From contig CAZCNL010000008.1 of assembly GCA_964500435.1 (NCBI GenBank), positions 62,001 to 126,000 of the forward strand: a stretch of 64,000 bases of DNA, written 5' to 3'. The translations under genes and the position numbers were made by a program. This document shows positions 18,568-27,799 of this stretch, in pieces. Numbering within the stretch: position 1 is the first letter of the stretch; each line of letters starts with the position of its first letter. The notes below the pieces were generated by a model, which was not told where the DNA came from, did not search any database, and was given only the letters and a program-made list of their open reading frames with translations. The DNA comes from GWF2-33-9 sp964500435. GTDB lineage: Bacteria; Bacteroidota; Ignavibacteria; Kapaibacteriales; UBA2268.

Positions 18568-20142
18568 TTAATCTTTGATGAATTTTGACGATAAAAGGTC
18601 GATTGAATTTTTATCTTTCGCAAGTTTCGAAATAGAATTTTTCATCTCAATTGTATTTTCTTCTATCCCAATTTTCTTTGCAACTGATTTTAATTTTTCT
18701 GTTTTGTTGTAAATGGTATTATCTATTTCACTTAGTTTTTCTTCTTTAATTTTCTTTTGCTCTTCGGCAATGCTTCGAGCGATTTCGATTTTTGCAGGAA
18801 TCGTTTTTGTTTGTGGCTTATCTTCTTCTTGTGCAATATTTTCATTTGCTTGTTCTCTTTTTGCTGATTTTATTGCTTCAATTATTTCTTCAACTTTCTT
18901 AACTTTTTCTTCACTTATTGGACTTTCTTCGGTCATTTTCGTCGAAGTTCCTTTGGGGCTTTGTGTGTTTGTTTTCTGAGAACTTGACTTTTGGGATGAA
19001 GTTTCAGCTTTTTTCTCAACGTCTTGGTATTTGTTAACAGCGGCTTGTGGATATTTTGTTTTTGCAGTTGGCTTTTGCCGATTTGTTTCTATAACACTTT
19101 GTCGAGTTTTGCTAATTTTCGCTTTTACTTGTAAATTTCGCCAACGTAAATAAAAAATCAGCAATAAAATTACAAATGCCGCAACCGAAACTAATATTGC
19201 TTGCAACCAAAATGGTAAAAGTCCCCAAAAATCCTTACTAATCTCTTTTTTATTTTGTTTTATTGTATCTTGATTTGCAAAGTATTTTTCGAACTTTTTC
19301 AGTTCCGGCTCTGAATTTTCTGCTTGCGTATTGTGATAAACTTGTGTTAATGAATCGATTAATGCAATTTCATTTAAAGTTAATGTGTCTGTGGGTATGA
19401 CTATTTTGGGTAATTTAATATTAAAAAATGAATTACCTGTAATTTTTTGATATTCTTCTGCTGCTTGCTTAAAATGAAACGTATCACCTTTTGCTTTAAA
19501 AATATTTGCTCTCAAAATCAAAATATCGGGCAAATAATTAGCTGATAAAACACCGAAATCAGAAAATTTCAAAGCTCGATTTATTTCTCCATTTTTAAGA
19601 GCAAGCAATGCTTCCACGGCTGCTGCTTTGGAATTTCCTAATAAAATTGAATTTTGTAAATACTTCTTTGCCGCATCATTAACACTATCTTCTATTGCTA
19701 AAAGCGCTGTATGGAAATAATCTTCTGCTTTTGTTAAATTCTTCCAATCAACAATATTTAAAAGAATTTGATGACTAATTGGCGAACTGAACGTTGTATA
19801 ACCACGTTTATCGTATAATTGAACTTCAACTATTACATCAGTTTTGTTAACGTATGAATGAATTTGCTTGAAAATACTTGTATTTTGAATATTATTGACT
19901 GAATTATTTAAAAATGTGTTTTGTAAATTTAGCTTAATTATTGTTTTTGTGGAATCGAGCGATGAACGGAAAGGAACATTCCCATCAACATAAAGACGAA
20001 CGAGCGAATCACCTTGGACTTCGACTTTACTCAATGTGGGTCTGTTAACTTGGTTTTGTGCAAGGCAAAAGGAAAATGCAAATAAAAACATTAAAGCTTT
20101 TATTTGTAATAATTTTATTGTTTCCATTTGCACATATTTCAT
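18568..20142 (-). CDS. AMIN-like/TPR-like single-pass membrane protein in the flagellar operon
   Basis: I do not recognise a named family. The 524 residues start with a signal sequence (about 8-29), then a beta-rich stretch (about 35-130, VRLYVDGNVPFRSSLDSTK) with the rhythm of an AMIN domain, then an alpha-helical TPR-like region (about 135-245). A membrane helix lies near 310-330 (LQAILVSVAAFVILLLIFYLRW). The 190-residue cytoplasmic tail is rich in Lys, Glu and Ser/Thr. The architecture recalls FimV/TapV-type cell-envelope hub proteins, which also have periplasmic and charged cytoplasmic parts; that comparison is inference. The ATGA start overlaps the kinase stop. Confidence 0.75.
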   Translation of the reverse strand: MKYVQMETIKLLQIKALMFLFAFSFCLAQNQVNRPTLSKVEVQGDSLVRLYVDGNVPFRSSLDSTKTIIKLNLQNTFLNNSVNNIQNTSIFKQIHSYVNKTDVIVEVQLYDKRGYTTFSSPISHQILLNIVDWKNLTKAEDYFHTALLAIEDSVNDAAKKYLQNSILLGNSKAAAVEALLALKNGEINRALKFSDFGVLSANYLPDILILRANIFKAKGDTFHFKQAAEEYQKITGNSFFNIKLPKIVIPTDTLTLNEIALIDSLTQVYHNTQAENSEPELKKFEKYFANQDTIKQNKKEISKDFWGLLPFWLQAILVSVAAFVILLLIFYLRWRNLQVKAKISKTRQSVIETNRQKPTAKTKYPQAAVNKYQDVEKKAETSSQKSSSQKTNTQSPKGTSTKMTEESPISEEKVKKVEEIIEAIKSAKREQANENIAQEEDKPQTKTIPAKIEIARSIAEEQKKIKEEKLSEIDNTIYNKTEKLKSVAKKIGIEENTIEMKNSISKLAKDKNSIDLLSSKFIKD

Positions 20143-21437
20143 TTTGCAAATTTATTAAAAAGTAATTTAACAGTAGTACCTTTATTTTCTTCTGAAATAA
20201 TTGCAATACGTCCATTATATTTTGATAATTGATGTTTCACGAAATAAAGCCCTAATCCGATATTTTCATTCCCTAATTTTGTTGTAAAAAATGGATGAAA
20301 AATTAATTCCGAAAATTCTTGTTGAATTCCAACTCCACTGTCAATAAATGTAATACTTATTTTCTTTCGTTCATTTTCTGTAACTTTAATATTTAATTCA
20401 CCGCCGTTTTGCATTGCTTCCATTGCATTGATAATAATTTCAGCGAAAATCATCGTCATAACACGTTTGTTGCCATAAATATTGACTGTTTCATTTTCTT
20501 GATTCAATTCGAAACTTATGTTTGTCTGTATTTCATATTGTTCAAATAAAGGTTTGAAATCATTCAAAATTGAGTTTATCATCCCCGCAACATCAATCAC
20601 TTCGTTTTTAGACCAAGATGATTTTGGAATTGAATAATCATCTATCAAGTTAACTATCTGTTTAGCTTGTTCTAATTTTTCCAGTGCAAGTTCGATTCTG
20701 CGTTTTGTTGCAATTTCATTAGCTAAAGCAAATTTCAAATGAGCATCGATGCTTTTATTTATTGAATTTATATTTTTAAGGAAATAGTTATTGATTTTAC
20801 TTGAAATTAAAAGTGGCGCAATTTCAATAATCTTTCTTAAAATTATTGTTGAATTTATATTATTATCCGTAGATTTTTCTTTGTCTTTGGTTTTTAAGAT
20901 TAATGCTCCGAAAGTTAAAACTTCTTGTAATAATTCAAAATTTAATAATGCTGTTTCCATTTCCGTGCTTTGGATTGAAGCACAGAAAAAGGAAATTAAA
21001 TCATCAGAAAATCGGATTGGCACAATTAGTAATTTCGCAAATAATGAAATAGAATCAATATTCATATTTGGGATAATATTAACTCCACCTTTTTCTAACG
21101 TCCATTCAAGTATTCCACTTTCTTCTAATGATTTAATCGTATTAATAAATACTTCGGACGAATTTGTTTCGATTTCATAAGTTAATATTTTATTGCTATA
21201 AAAGAAATATTGATTTTCGAGTAAATTTAAAAATTCAGAAAAAAGTGATTGTATTTCAAAAGAACAGGACTTTTCATCATCAGTTTCAACTTGTATTTTT
21301 ACTAATTGTTTTATTAACGTAATCGCTAAATTATTGTCAAAAGAATACTTTACTTTCTTTGTAGAAATTATAGATGCTTCTTTTTTATTGACTTCGTTTA
21401 ATTTTTTTTGTTTAATTATTTTAATATCTTTCGCCAT
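20139..21437 (-). CDS. Atypical sensor histidine kinase lacking the H-box histidine
   Basis: A soluble 432-residue protein. A GAF-like N-terminal half (about 25-215) precedes a dimerisation helix in which the usual HEINNPL reads SKINNYF, with Ser in place of the phospho-acceptor His. The ATPase domain is intact: EIIINAMEAMQNGGEL (N box), DSGVGI (G1), FHPFFTTK and NIGLGLYFVK (G2). It may bind ATP and signal conformationally, or act in trans. It starts 2 nt after the HDOD gene stop and ends overlapping the next gene by 4 nt. Confidence 0.85.
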   Translation of the reverse strand: MAKDIKIIKQKKLNEVNKKEASIISTKKVKYSFDNNLAITLIKQLVKIQVETDDEKSCSFEIQSLFSEFLNLLENQYFFYSNKILTYEIETNSSEVFINTIKSLEESGILEWTLEKGGVNIIPNMNIDSISLFAKLLIVPIRFSDDLISFFCASIQSTEMETALLNFELLQEVLTFGALILKTKDKEKSTDNNINSTIILRKIIEIAPLLISSKINNYFLKNINSINKSIDAHLKFALANEIATKRRIELALEKLEQAKQIVNLIDDYSIPKSSWSKNEVIDVAGMINSILNDFKPLFEQYEIQTNISFELNQENETVNIYGNKRVMTMIFAEIIINAMEAMQNGGELNIKVTENERKKISITFIDSGVGIQQEFSELIFHPFFTTKLGNENIGLGLYFVKHQLSKYNGRIAIISEENKGTTVKLLFNKFAK

Positions 21438-21439
21438 AA

Positions 21440-22360
21440 TTATAATTCTCCAAATACGCTTGCCTTATAAAATTCTTCATAAATTTCATTTTTTAATAAA
21501 TTAATGGAACTATCAGGGTCTAAAATTTCGGTTTCAAAATCATCAAAAAGCTCGGTGGAAACATACAAAGATGAAGGTTCACGTTCTAAATTCCATCTAT
21601 AAAAATCATAATTGCGAGCGAACCATTCTGCAATTGAAACGATTGCGGTTAATTGTTGGTCAATGGCTCCAAACTCTGATGTGTCAGCACTACGTTTATT
21701 TTGAAAAGCTTCTAAAAATTTACTGTAATGAGTGTGATGGTTTAAGATACTTAAAACAAGTTTATCTGGTAAATTCCATTTTTTAGCTAACCAAGCACCA
21801 ATTTCAGTATGTGTAGTGTTCATCACAGCTTGTTCTGCGTCAATTAGTGAAATATGACGATGTTCCATTAAATGTCTGATTTTCAAATAATCATTACTAA
21901 AATGCTGCACAATAATCAAGACGCCAATATCGTGCATTAAGCCAGCAACGAAAGCCTCCCCAGCTAACTTATATCCCAATTTTCGAGCAATAACTCTCGA
22001 CCCCGCAGCACAAAATAATGAATAAGCCCAAAATGATTCAATGTCAAAACCTAATGTTTGTACTTTTTTAAAAATTTTCTTTATTGATAATCCATACAAT
22101 ATTTCTTTTATTGAATTTGTTCCTAATACTACGATCGCAAGTTCGACTGTTGATATTTTACGAGCAAACCCATAAAATGGTGAATTTGCAACACGTAATA
22201 TTCTTGCAACAAGGGATTGGTCTTGCTCGACTAATGCTGAAATTTTTGCAGCGCTCATATCAGGATTGTCTATTGCCGCAAGAACTTGCTCTGCTACAAC
22301 GGGCATCGTCGTTAAGCTTCTTATGCTTTCAAGTTTTAACTGTATTCTATTATCAAACAT
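21440..22360 (-). CDS. HDOD domain signalling protein
   Basis: A 306-residue protein. The HDOD domain covers about 10-210, with LTTMPVVAEQVLAAIDNP, ILRVANSPFYGF, AIVVLGTNSIKEI and LMHDIGVLIIVQHF. HDOD proteins are non-enzymatic or weakly enzymatic relatives of HD phosphohydrolases and often regulate motility and flagellar number. Its start overlaps the fliA stop by 8 nt, pointing to coupled translation with the sigma factor. Confidence 0.9.
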   Translation of the reverse strand: MFDNRIQLKLESIRSLTTMPVVAEQVLAAIDNPDMSAAKISALVEQDQSLVARILRVANSPFYGFARKISTVELAIVVLGTNSIKEILYGLSIKKIFKKVQTLGFDIESFWAYSLFCAAGSRVIARKLGYKLAGEAFVAGLMHDIGVLIIVQHFSNDYLKIRHLMEHRHISLIDAEQAVMNTTHTEIGAWLAKKWNLPDKLVLSILNHHTHYSKFLEAFQNKRSADTSEFGAIDQQLTAIVSIAEWFARNYDFYRWNLEREPSSLYVSTELFDDFETEILDPDSSINLLKNEIYEEFYKASVFGEL

Positions 22361-23138
22361 AATCTAATTTCGTTAATTTTGTTTTTAAATCTTTTATAAC
22401 TTCAGAATGTATTTGACTTACTCTACTTTCTGTTATGCCAAGTAATTGACTTATTTGCCTGATATTTAACTCCTCGTAATAGTAAAACGTAATAACAAGG
22501 CGTTTTTTGCGTGGTAATTTTGTTAAAAAATCTAATATAAATTCTCGCCTTTCCTTCTTGGATATTGCTGTTAAAGTATCATCTTGGCTTGTATCGGGAA
22601 TATCTTCAAATTGGTCATCATAGTCGCCATTGTCGTTTTCGTTGTAATCTTTCGAAAGGTCACTCATTGTATAATAAGCATTTGACGTGTCCAGTGCCGC
22701 AAGATAAGTTTGAAATTGCTCCTCTGTTAAATTTAATCTTTCTCTTATCTCATCATTGGAAACTTCTCTATTATTTTCTCGAACCAAATCGTCTTTTGTT
22801 TGATATATTTCCATTACTTTTTTGCGAGCTGTCCTCGATAGTAAATCGATTTTTCGTAATTCGTCCTTGATTTTTCCCTTAATTTTGACTGTTGCGTATG
22901 TTTCGAACTTGAACCCTTTTGTGTAATCAAATTTTTCGATTGATTCAACCAATGCAAGTATTCCTGATGATTTAAAATCTTCGTATGTAATTAAAATATT
23001 ATTTGGCAAATTCATTTGTGATAAAGCAAAATTTACAACCCATAGGTATTGTGTAATGAGTTGATTTCTCAATTCATAATCTTTCGTTTTTGCGTATTTT
23101 TCCCAAAGTGTATTAATATTTATTTCTGCAACTTTCAT
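22353..23138 (-). CDS. fliA: Flagellar sigma factor (FliA/WhiG family, sigma-28)
   Basis: The 261-residue length and order of regions fit FliA: LWEKYAKTKDYELRNQLITQYLWVV (region 1.2/2.1), FKSSGILALVESIEKFDYTKGFKFETYA (2.2-2.4), a region 3 around ELRKIDLLSRTARKKV, and region 4 with LPRKKRLVITFYYYEELNIR and helix-turn-helix QISQLLGITESRVSQIHSE. It directs late flagellar and chemotaxis genes. No FlgM anti-sigma factor was seen nearby. Confidence 0.94.
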   Translation of the reverse strand: MKVAEININTLWEKYAKTKDYELRNQLITQYLWVVNFALSQMNLPNNILITYEDFKSSGILALVESIEKFDYTKGFKFETYATVKIKGKIKDELRKIDLLSRTARKKVMEIYQTKDDLVRENNREVSNDEIRERLNLTEEQFQTYLAALDTSNAYYTMSDLSKDYNENDNGDYDDQFEDIPDTSQDDTLTAISKKERREFILDFLTKLPRKKRLVITFYYYEELNIRQISQLLGITESRVSQIHSEVIKDLKTKLTKLDYV

Positions 23139-23142
23139 AATT

Positions 23143-23835
23143 TTACTTCATCATTTCTTTTAAATATTCATCATCATCTTGACTTGATGTAGAAAAAGAA
23201 CTTAATGGGTCAAATGTTTCATTATTATTTATTATATTTGCTCCCAATTCATCTTCTCTTGGAATTTCAGGTGTCGAATTTGGAATTGGTAATGGTGGTT
23301 CACTTTCCAAATATGGTTTGGCTCTTTCTGTTTTAAATCGATTTGCAGCAATCTCTTTTTCTATTTGTTCTAATTCTTTTAATTCTTCTTCCTTTTTAAG
23401 CCGTTCTTCTTCTTGTCTTTTCCGCTCTTCTTCTTTTTCAGCTTCCGCAAAAGCTTTCTCTTTTTCTATAGATAAAAACCAAAAAATTGAAACAGTAATT
23501 ATTCCTATTCCTAAATAAATAACAGAAAAAATCAAAAACGATGTCATAATCGTGGATATTGGATCTTTGTTCAAAAGAAAATACGTAATCAAGAAGGATA
23601 GCAATGCCGCAACAACACTAATATTCACTAACAATTGAAAAGGAAGATTTACAAGTGATTTTATTCTTTTTAATTCTTTTCTTTGCTTTTCTTTTGCTTT
23701 CTTTTCACGAAGTTTCTTTTTCTTAAGCCGTTCTTCTTGTTGTTTTTTCTTTTCCTTTTCTAATTGCTTTTGTTCGGCTTGTTCTTCCTTGCTCAATTCT
23801 TCCTTTGGTTCTTCATCTTTTGATTTCTTTGCCAT
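23143..23835 (-). CDS. Lys/Glu-rich membrane protein of the flagellar operon, unknown function
   Basis: Not recognised. The 230 residues start with about 60 residues almost entirely Lys, Glu, Gln and Arg (a predicted charged coiled coil). Two hydrophobic helices follow (about 65-88 and 97-120), then a second charged coiled coil (about 125-170) and an acidic, Pro/Asn-rich tail. Both termini should face the cytoplasm. It lies between flhG and fliA, so a role in flagellar assembly or positioning is suggested by context only. Confidence 0.7.
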   Translation of the reverse strand: MAKKSKDEEPKEELSKEEQAEQKQLEKEKKKQQEERLKKKKLREKKAKEKQRKELKRIKSLVNLPFQLLVNISVVAALLSFLITYFLLNKDPISTIMTSFLIFSVIYLGIGIITVSIFWFLSIEKEKAFAEAEKEEERKRQEEERLKKEEELKELEQIEKEIAANRFKTERAKPYLESEPPLPIPNSTPEIPREDELGANIINNNETFDPLSSFSTSSQDDDEYLKEMMK

Positions 23836-23879
23836 TTAATTACTATAAATATTATGATAAACTATTTTATAAGAAAATT

Positions 23880-24665
23880 TTAAATTGCCACGTTCATTTC
23901 AATAAAATTACTAAGAAAATTAGCAATTTTTTCGAAATTATCTTTTAATTCATTTTCGCTATCATTAGTAAAAAGTTCATGGTTAAAAATTGAACGCCTT
24001 ACTATTCTGCTGTAAGGGATAAATCCAATAGTTTCAAAGTTTAATTTCAAAAACTTTTCTGTTACTAAATTTAATTTCTCCGAAATTTCTTGAAAATCTT
24101 CATTGTCAATTACATTATTTACAATCACTTTTATTTTTTCGGCTGGAATAAAATTCAAAAGTATTTTCGTAAGAGCATATCCATCTAATAATGCTGTTGG
24201 TTCATCATTGATTACTAATGCCACTAAATTAGAAAAATTTACCAAATTCAGCATCATTTCGCTCAATCCAGCAGAATTATCAATAATAATCACATCATAA
24301 TCTGTTTCCAAAAGTAAATACTTAAAAATATCGATAAGAACATCTATTTCGAATTCTTCATTAATATTATCCGATGGAAAATCAGCTATTAAATGTAAAT
24401 TACTATTTACGTGAAAAATTGCATTTTGAATTTTCGTTGATTTATTATAAATATCTTTTGCTCTTACTTGCGGTTCGACGCCAAAAAGTAAATGTAAGTT
24501 CGGGAAGTGATAGTCGCCATCCCAAATTAATACTTTGTAACCATTTTTCGATAAAACGTTCGATAAATTTGCGGAAATTACGCTTTTCCCAACACCACCT
24601 TTTCCGCTCACTAAGCTTATCACAAATGGTAATTTACTGCTATATGAGTTGTTTTCTAAGCTCAT
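23880..24665 (-). CDS. flhG: FlhG (MinD-like flagellar number regulator)
   Basis: A 261-residue ParA/MinD-type ATPase with deviant Walker A SGKGGVGKS (about 18-26), WDGDYHFPNLHLLFG for the Mg-site Asp, and IIIIDNSAGLSEMM as Walker B. FlhG limits flagellar number by stimulating FlhF GTPase. The C-terminus is relatively short, and a MinD-like amphipathic helix is not obvious. Its ATG directly follows the flhF stop without a spacer, as is common for this pair. Confidence 0.93.
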   Translation of the reverse strand: MSLENNSYSSKLPFVISLVSGKGGVGKSVISANLSNVLSKNGYKVLIWDGDYHFPNLHLLFGVEPQVRAKDIYNKSTKIQNAIFHVNSNLHLIADFPSDNINEEFEIDVLIDIFKYLLLETDYDVIIIDNSAGLSEMMLNLVNFSNLVALVINDEPTALLDGYALTKILLNFIPAEKIKVIVNNVIDNEDFQEISEKLNLVTEKFLKLNFETIGFIPYSRIVRRSIFNHELFTNDSENELKDNFEKIANFLSNFIEMNVAI

Positions 24666-25784
24666 CTAAATACCATTTTCAAAATTCTTAAAAAACACCT
24701 CTGAAAAATAATCAGAATTTCCAGGTTCGATACTTTCTGGCACTTTTTGTCCATTCGTAAAATATGCCAATGTAAATTTTGTTTTTGCTAATACTTCGTA
24801 AAGTTGCCCGATTGTCTTGCTTTCATCAATCTTGGAAATAATTAAAGCATCAATATTTAATTCTTTGTAATGTTTAATGTATTCTTCGAAATTTTTTTGA
24901 GTTAAGTTCGCAGCTAAAACTAAATAAACTGTGCTTGCATTACTAAATTGTATTATATCCTTAGTAAATTGCATATTTTCAGCATCTTCGGGACTTTTGC
25001 CAATTGTGTCTATGAAAATTATATCTTCGTCATACTCTTTTGCAAGTATTGTCTTCAAATCTGCTAATTCATAAAGTGGGAAAAATGGAATCCCCGCTAT
25101 TGATGAATATGTTTGCATTTGCTCTATTCCACTCACTTTATAACTATCAGCGGATAATATTGCTACTTTACAATTTAAAATCAACTTCGCAAGAACAGCC
25201 AATTTCACTAACGTAAGTGTTTTCCCCATTCCCGAAGGACCAGTCAAAACGATTATTTGTTGTTTTTTTTCTTTTTTTATGGTTTTCCCAAATTGTATTG
25301 CTTCGTCCAAGTGCTTTTTAAATTCAATTTTTAAGGCGTTAATATCGGCACCAGGATATGTGTGATAAATTTTAGAAATTATTGAAATGGCACTTTCACT
25401 CGTTATTTCAGATTCAATTAAATAATTATGAAATTTTTTGAATTCATCAGGGTAAGTTTCCAAATAATTAAATTGTATATTTTCGTAAAATTTGGACATT
25501 TTATTACTCAATAACCCAATTTCATCGAATATCTTACTTGCCATTTCTAAATACTTTTCCTCTACATTATCTTTTTGTTTTTCGCTTAATGTAATCTTTT
25601 CTAATGGATTTTTTTTATGAATTGGAGCTTCATCAATTGCAGCAACAATTTCAACTAATTGCTCATTTGTTCGAGGGTCAACGATTGTGCGGTTCGAAAG
25701 TATTACAGCATCTTCGCCAAGTTCAAGGTTAACTTTGAGCTTGCCTTCTTTTAAATCCCTCGCTATTATTTTTTTTATTTTCAT
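24666..25784 (-). CDS. flhF: FlhF, SRP-type GTPase for flagellar placement
   Basis: The 372 residues comprise a variable basic N-terminal B domain (about 1-90), an N domain and an SRP-like G domain. G1 is LTGPSGMGKTLTLVKL (near 182), DSYKVSGIEQMQTYSSIAGIP matches the SRP-family DTYR/EQL segment, G3 is FIDTIGKSPED (the family usually has DTAGRS), and G4 is ISKIDES. FlhF marks the flagellar assembly site. It heads the nine-gene operon that ends with the PorV-like gene; 143 bp of AT-rich DNA upstream should hold the promoter. Confidence 0.93.
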   Translation of the reverse strand: MKIKKIIARDLKEGKLKVNLELGEDAVILSNRTIVDPRTNEQLVEIVAAIDEAPIHKKNPLEKITLSEKQKDNVEEKYLEMASKIFDEIGLLSNKMSKFYENIQFNYLETYPDEFKKFHNYLIESEITSESAISIISKIYHTYPGADINALKIEFKKHLDEAIQFGKTIKKEKKQQIIVLTGPSGMGKTLTLVKLAVLAKLILNCKVAILSADSYKVSGIEQMQTYSSIAGIPFFPLYELADLKTILAKEYDEDIIFIDTIGKSPEDAENMQFTKDIIQFSNASTVYLVLAANLTQKNFEEYIKHYKELNIDALIISKIDESKTIGQLYEVLAKTKFTLAYFTNGQKVPESIEPGNSDYFSEVFFKNFENGI

Positions 25785-25927
25785 AAATGGCTAATATTAT
25801 ACAACTTTTATTGCAAAATTTCATTATTTTATTAAATCAAAAATTATACCATTAAAATTATGAATTAATATTTTATTTTTAATTATATTAATTTTAATGT
25901 ACTTAAGTTTTTATATAATTATTTACA

Positions 25928-26614
25928 TTATTGATTAATATCAAAATTATGAAATTCTTTCATAATTACAATACCTGAACTTGTTCCAATTCGTTCAGCT
26001 CCCGCTTGAATTAGATTTAACGTAAATTCCAGGTTTCTAATTCCACCAGATGCTTTTATTTTTGTATTAGTTCCCGAACATATTTTCTTCATCAAAGTAA
26101 CATCTTCGATTGTTGCTCCACTTGCGGCAAAGCCAGTTGATGTTTTAACAAAATCAGCGCCGGAGTTTACAACAATTTCCGTTGCTTTAACTTTTTCTTC
26201 ATTAGTCAAAAGTGCAGTTTCGATTATAAATTTCGTTGTTGCACCTAATTCTTTTGCAATTTTATTGATTAAAACTATCTCTTCGGAATACCTTTCAAAG
26301 TCCTGATTTTTTAAAAAAGAATTATTTACCACGATATCGACTTCATTTGCTCCGTTGTCGATTGCTTCGTCCATTTCATATAATTTCACAGGTGTTACGT
26401 TTACTCCCAAAGGAAAGCCTATAACCGTGCATAATTTAACCGCTGTTCCGCATAGCAAATCTTTTGCATAAATCACATAATTAGGCAAAATACAAACTGA
26501 AGCAAAATTGTATTCTATTGCTTCTTCGCAAATTTTTTTAATATTTTCATAAGTTGCATCGGGTTTAAGAAGGGTATGGTCAATTTTTGATGCGAGTTCT
26601 GTTGAAGTTATCAT
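25928..26614 (-). CDS. deoC: Deoxyribose-phosphate aldolase
   Basis: Cleaves 2-deoxyribose 5-phosphate to glyceraldehyde 3-phosphate and acetaldehyde. The start chosen (ATG at 26614, AGGAAAAG just upstream) gives 228 residues; a longer frame to 26698 would overlap the divergent gene and adds a low-complexity leader. SKIDHTLLKPD opens the barrel, NEVDIVVN follows, the Schiff-base Lys lies in DFVKTSTGFA, and the second Lys in IKASGGIR. It is not in a deo operon. Confidence 0.94.
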   Translation of the reverse strand: MITSTELASKIDHTLLKPDATYENIKKICEEAIEYNFASVCILPNYVIYAKDLLCGTAVKLCTVIGFPLGVNVTPVKLYEMDEAIDNGANEVDIVVNNSFLKNQDFERYSEEIVLINKIAKELGATTKFIIETALLTNEEKVKATEIVVNSGADFVKTSTGFAASGATIEDVTLMKKICSGTNTKIKASGGIRNLEFTLNLIQAGAERIGTSSGIVIMKEFHNFDINQ

Positions 26615-26664
26615 TATCTTTTCCTTTTTTCGTATTTTAAGTTTTTTAATATTACAAAAATAAA

Positions 26665-27726
26665 ATGAAAAGAAGAAATTTTTTGAAAATCGGAGCAATT
26701 TCGACTATTACAGCAATGTTAAATACAAAATCTCTTAATTCACAAATAAGTAATAATAAAATGACAGATAAAAATAAAATGATTAAACCAAAAGTGTTAC
26801 AAAAAGGCGACATAGTCGGCATTGTTGCCCCCGCAACTTCGGTTACTTCTCCCGATGATATCGAAGCAGCAAAATCTTTATTGGCTTATCTTGGTTTAAA
26901 TTACAAATTCGCCGATAATTTTTTCTCAAATGAAGGCTATAAAACCAAAGATACTCGCAGTCGGGCTAATGATATAAATAATATGTTTGCAAATTCTGAA
27001 GTCAAAGCAATAATTTGTATTCGTGGCGGTTACGGCAGTATGGGAATTTTAAATTATTTAGATTATGATTTAATTAAAAATAACCCAAAAATTTTTATTG
27101 GATATAGTGATATTACTGCTATGCACCTTGCAATCAACAAATTCTCCAATCTTTCTACTTTACATGGAGCAATGTTGCTTTCAAATCTAAGTGGTAATTC
27201 AATCGAATTTTATAAAAAAGCGCTATTTACAACCCAACCCTTAGGTAAAATTTCAAATCCACAAAGTGGAACGATACGAAATGATTTCCCAACAAGAACT
27301 ATATATCCTGGTAAAGCAAGCGGACAAATTATCGGTGGTAATTTATCTTTAATTTCATCTTTAATGGGGACTAAATACGAAATGGATACAAAAGATAAAA
27401 TCATATTTATCGAAGACGTTGGCGAAGAACCATATAAAATTGATAGAATGCTCACACAATTAAAATTAGCGGGAAAATTCGATGAAGCAAAAGGTATTAT
27501 TGTTGGTAAATGTCAAGATTGTGAACAAAAAAATTCCCCACCAATATGGGATTATTCACTTGGCGAAGTCTTGGATTATCAATTAAAAGATTTGAAAATT
27601 CCTTCTTTTTATGGATTACTTATTGGGCATACATCAATACAATATCCAATTCCACAAGGCTTGGAAGTCGAAATTGATGCTGATGCAAGATTTGTAAATA
27701 TTATTGAATCCTTCTGTGAGAATTAA
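26665..27726 (+). CDS. ldcA: LD-carboxypeptidase (S66 family) with twin-arginine-like signal
   Basis: Removes the terminal D-Ala from murein tetrapeptides during recycling, or acts on related LD bonds. At 353 residues it has the family core: GIVAPATSV, GGYGSMGILNYLD, nucleophile Ser in IGYSDITAMHLA, Glu in FIEDVGEEPYKIDRML, and His in IGHTSIQYPIPQG. The N-terminus KRRNFLKIGAIST matches the Tat motif RRxFLK, suggesting export of a folded enzyme, while many LdcA proteins are cytosolic. Divergent from deoC across about 50 bp. Confidence 0.88.
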   Translation: MKRRNFLKIGAISTITAMLNTKSLNSQISNNKMTDKNKMIKPKVLQKGDIVGIVAPATSVTSPDDIEAAKSLLAYLGLNYKFADNFFSNEGYKTKDTRSRANDINNMFANSEVKAIICIRGGYGSMGILNYLDYDLIKNNPKIFIGYSDITAMHLAINKFSNLSTLHGAMLLSNLSGNSIEFYKKALFTTQPLGKISNPQSGTIRNDFPTRTIYPGKASGQIIGGNLSLISSLMGTKYEMDTKDKIIFIEDVGEEPYKIDRMLTQLKLAGKFDEAKGIIVGKCQDCEQKNSPPIWDYSLGEVLDYQLKDLKIPSFYGLLIGHTSIQYPIPQGLEVEIDADARFVNIIESFCEN

Positions 27727-27799
27727 TTTTATTTAAATTCACAATTGCTTATTTTAAAATTTATTATCTTAAATCAACTTTTTAAAAAATTTGTCGATT

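Noticed and set aside
26615..26698. N-terminal extension of deoC to 26698
   Set aside because: It would overlap the start of the divergent LD-carboxypeptidase, has a Phe/Lys-rich leader with no family match, and the ATG at 26614 has a good ribosome site.
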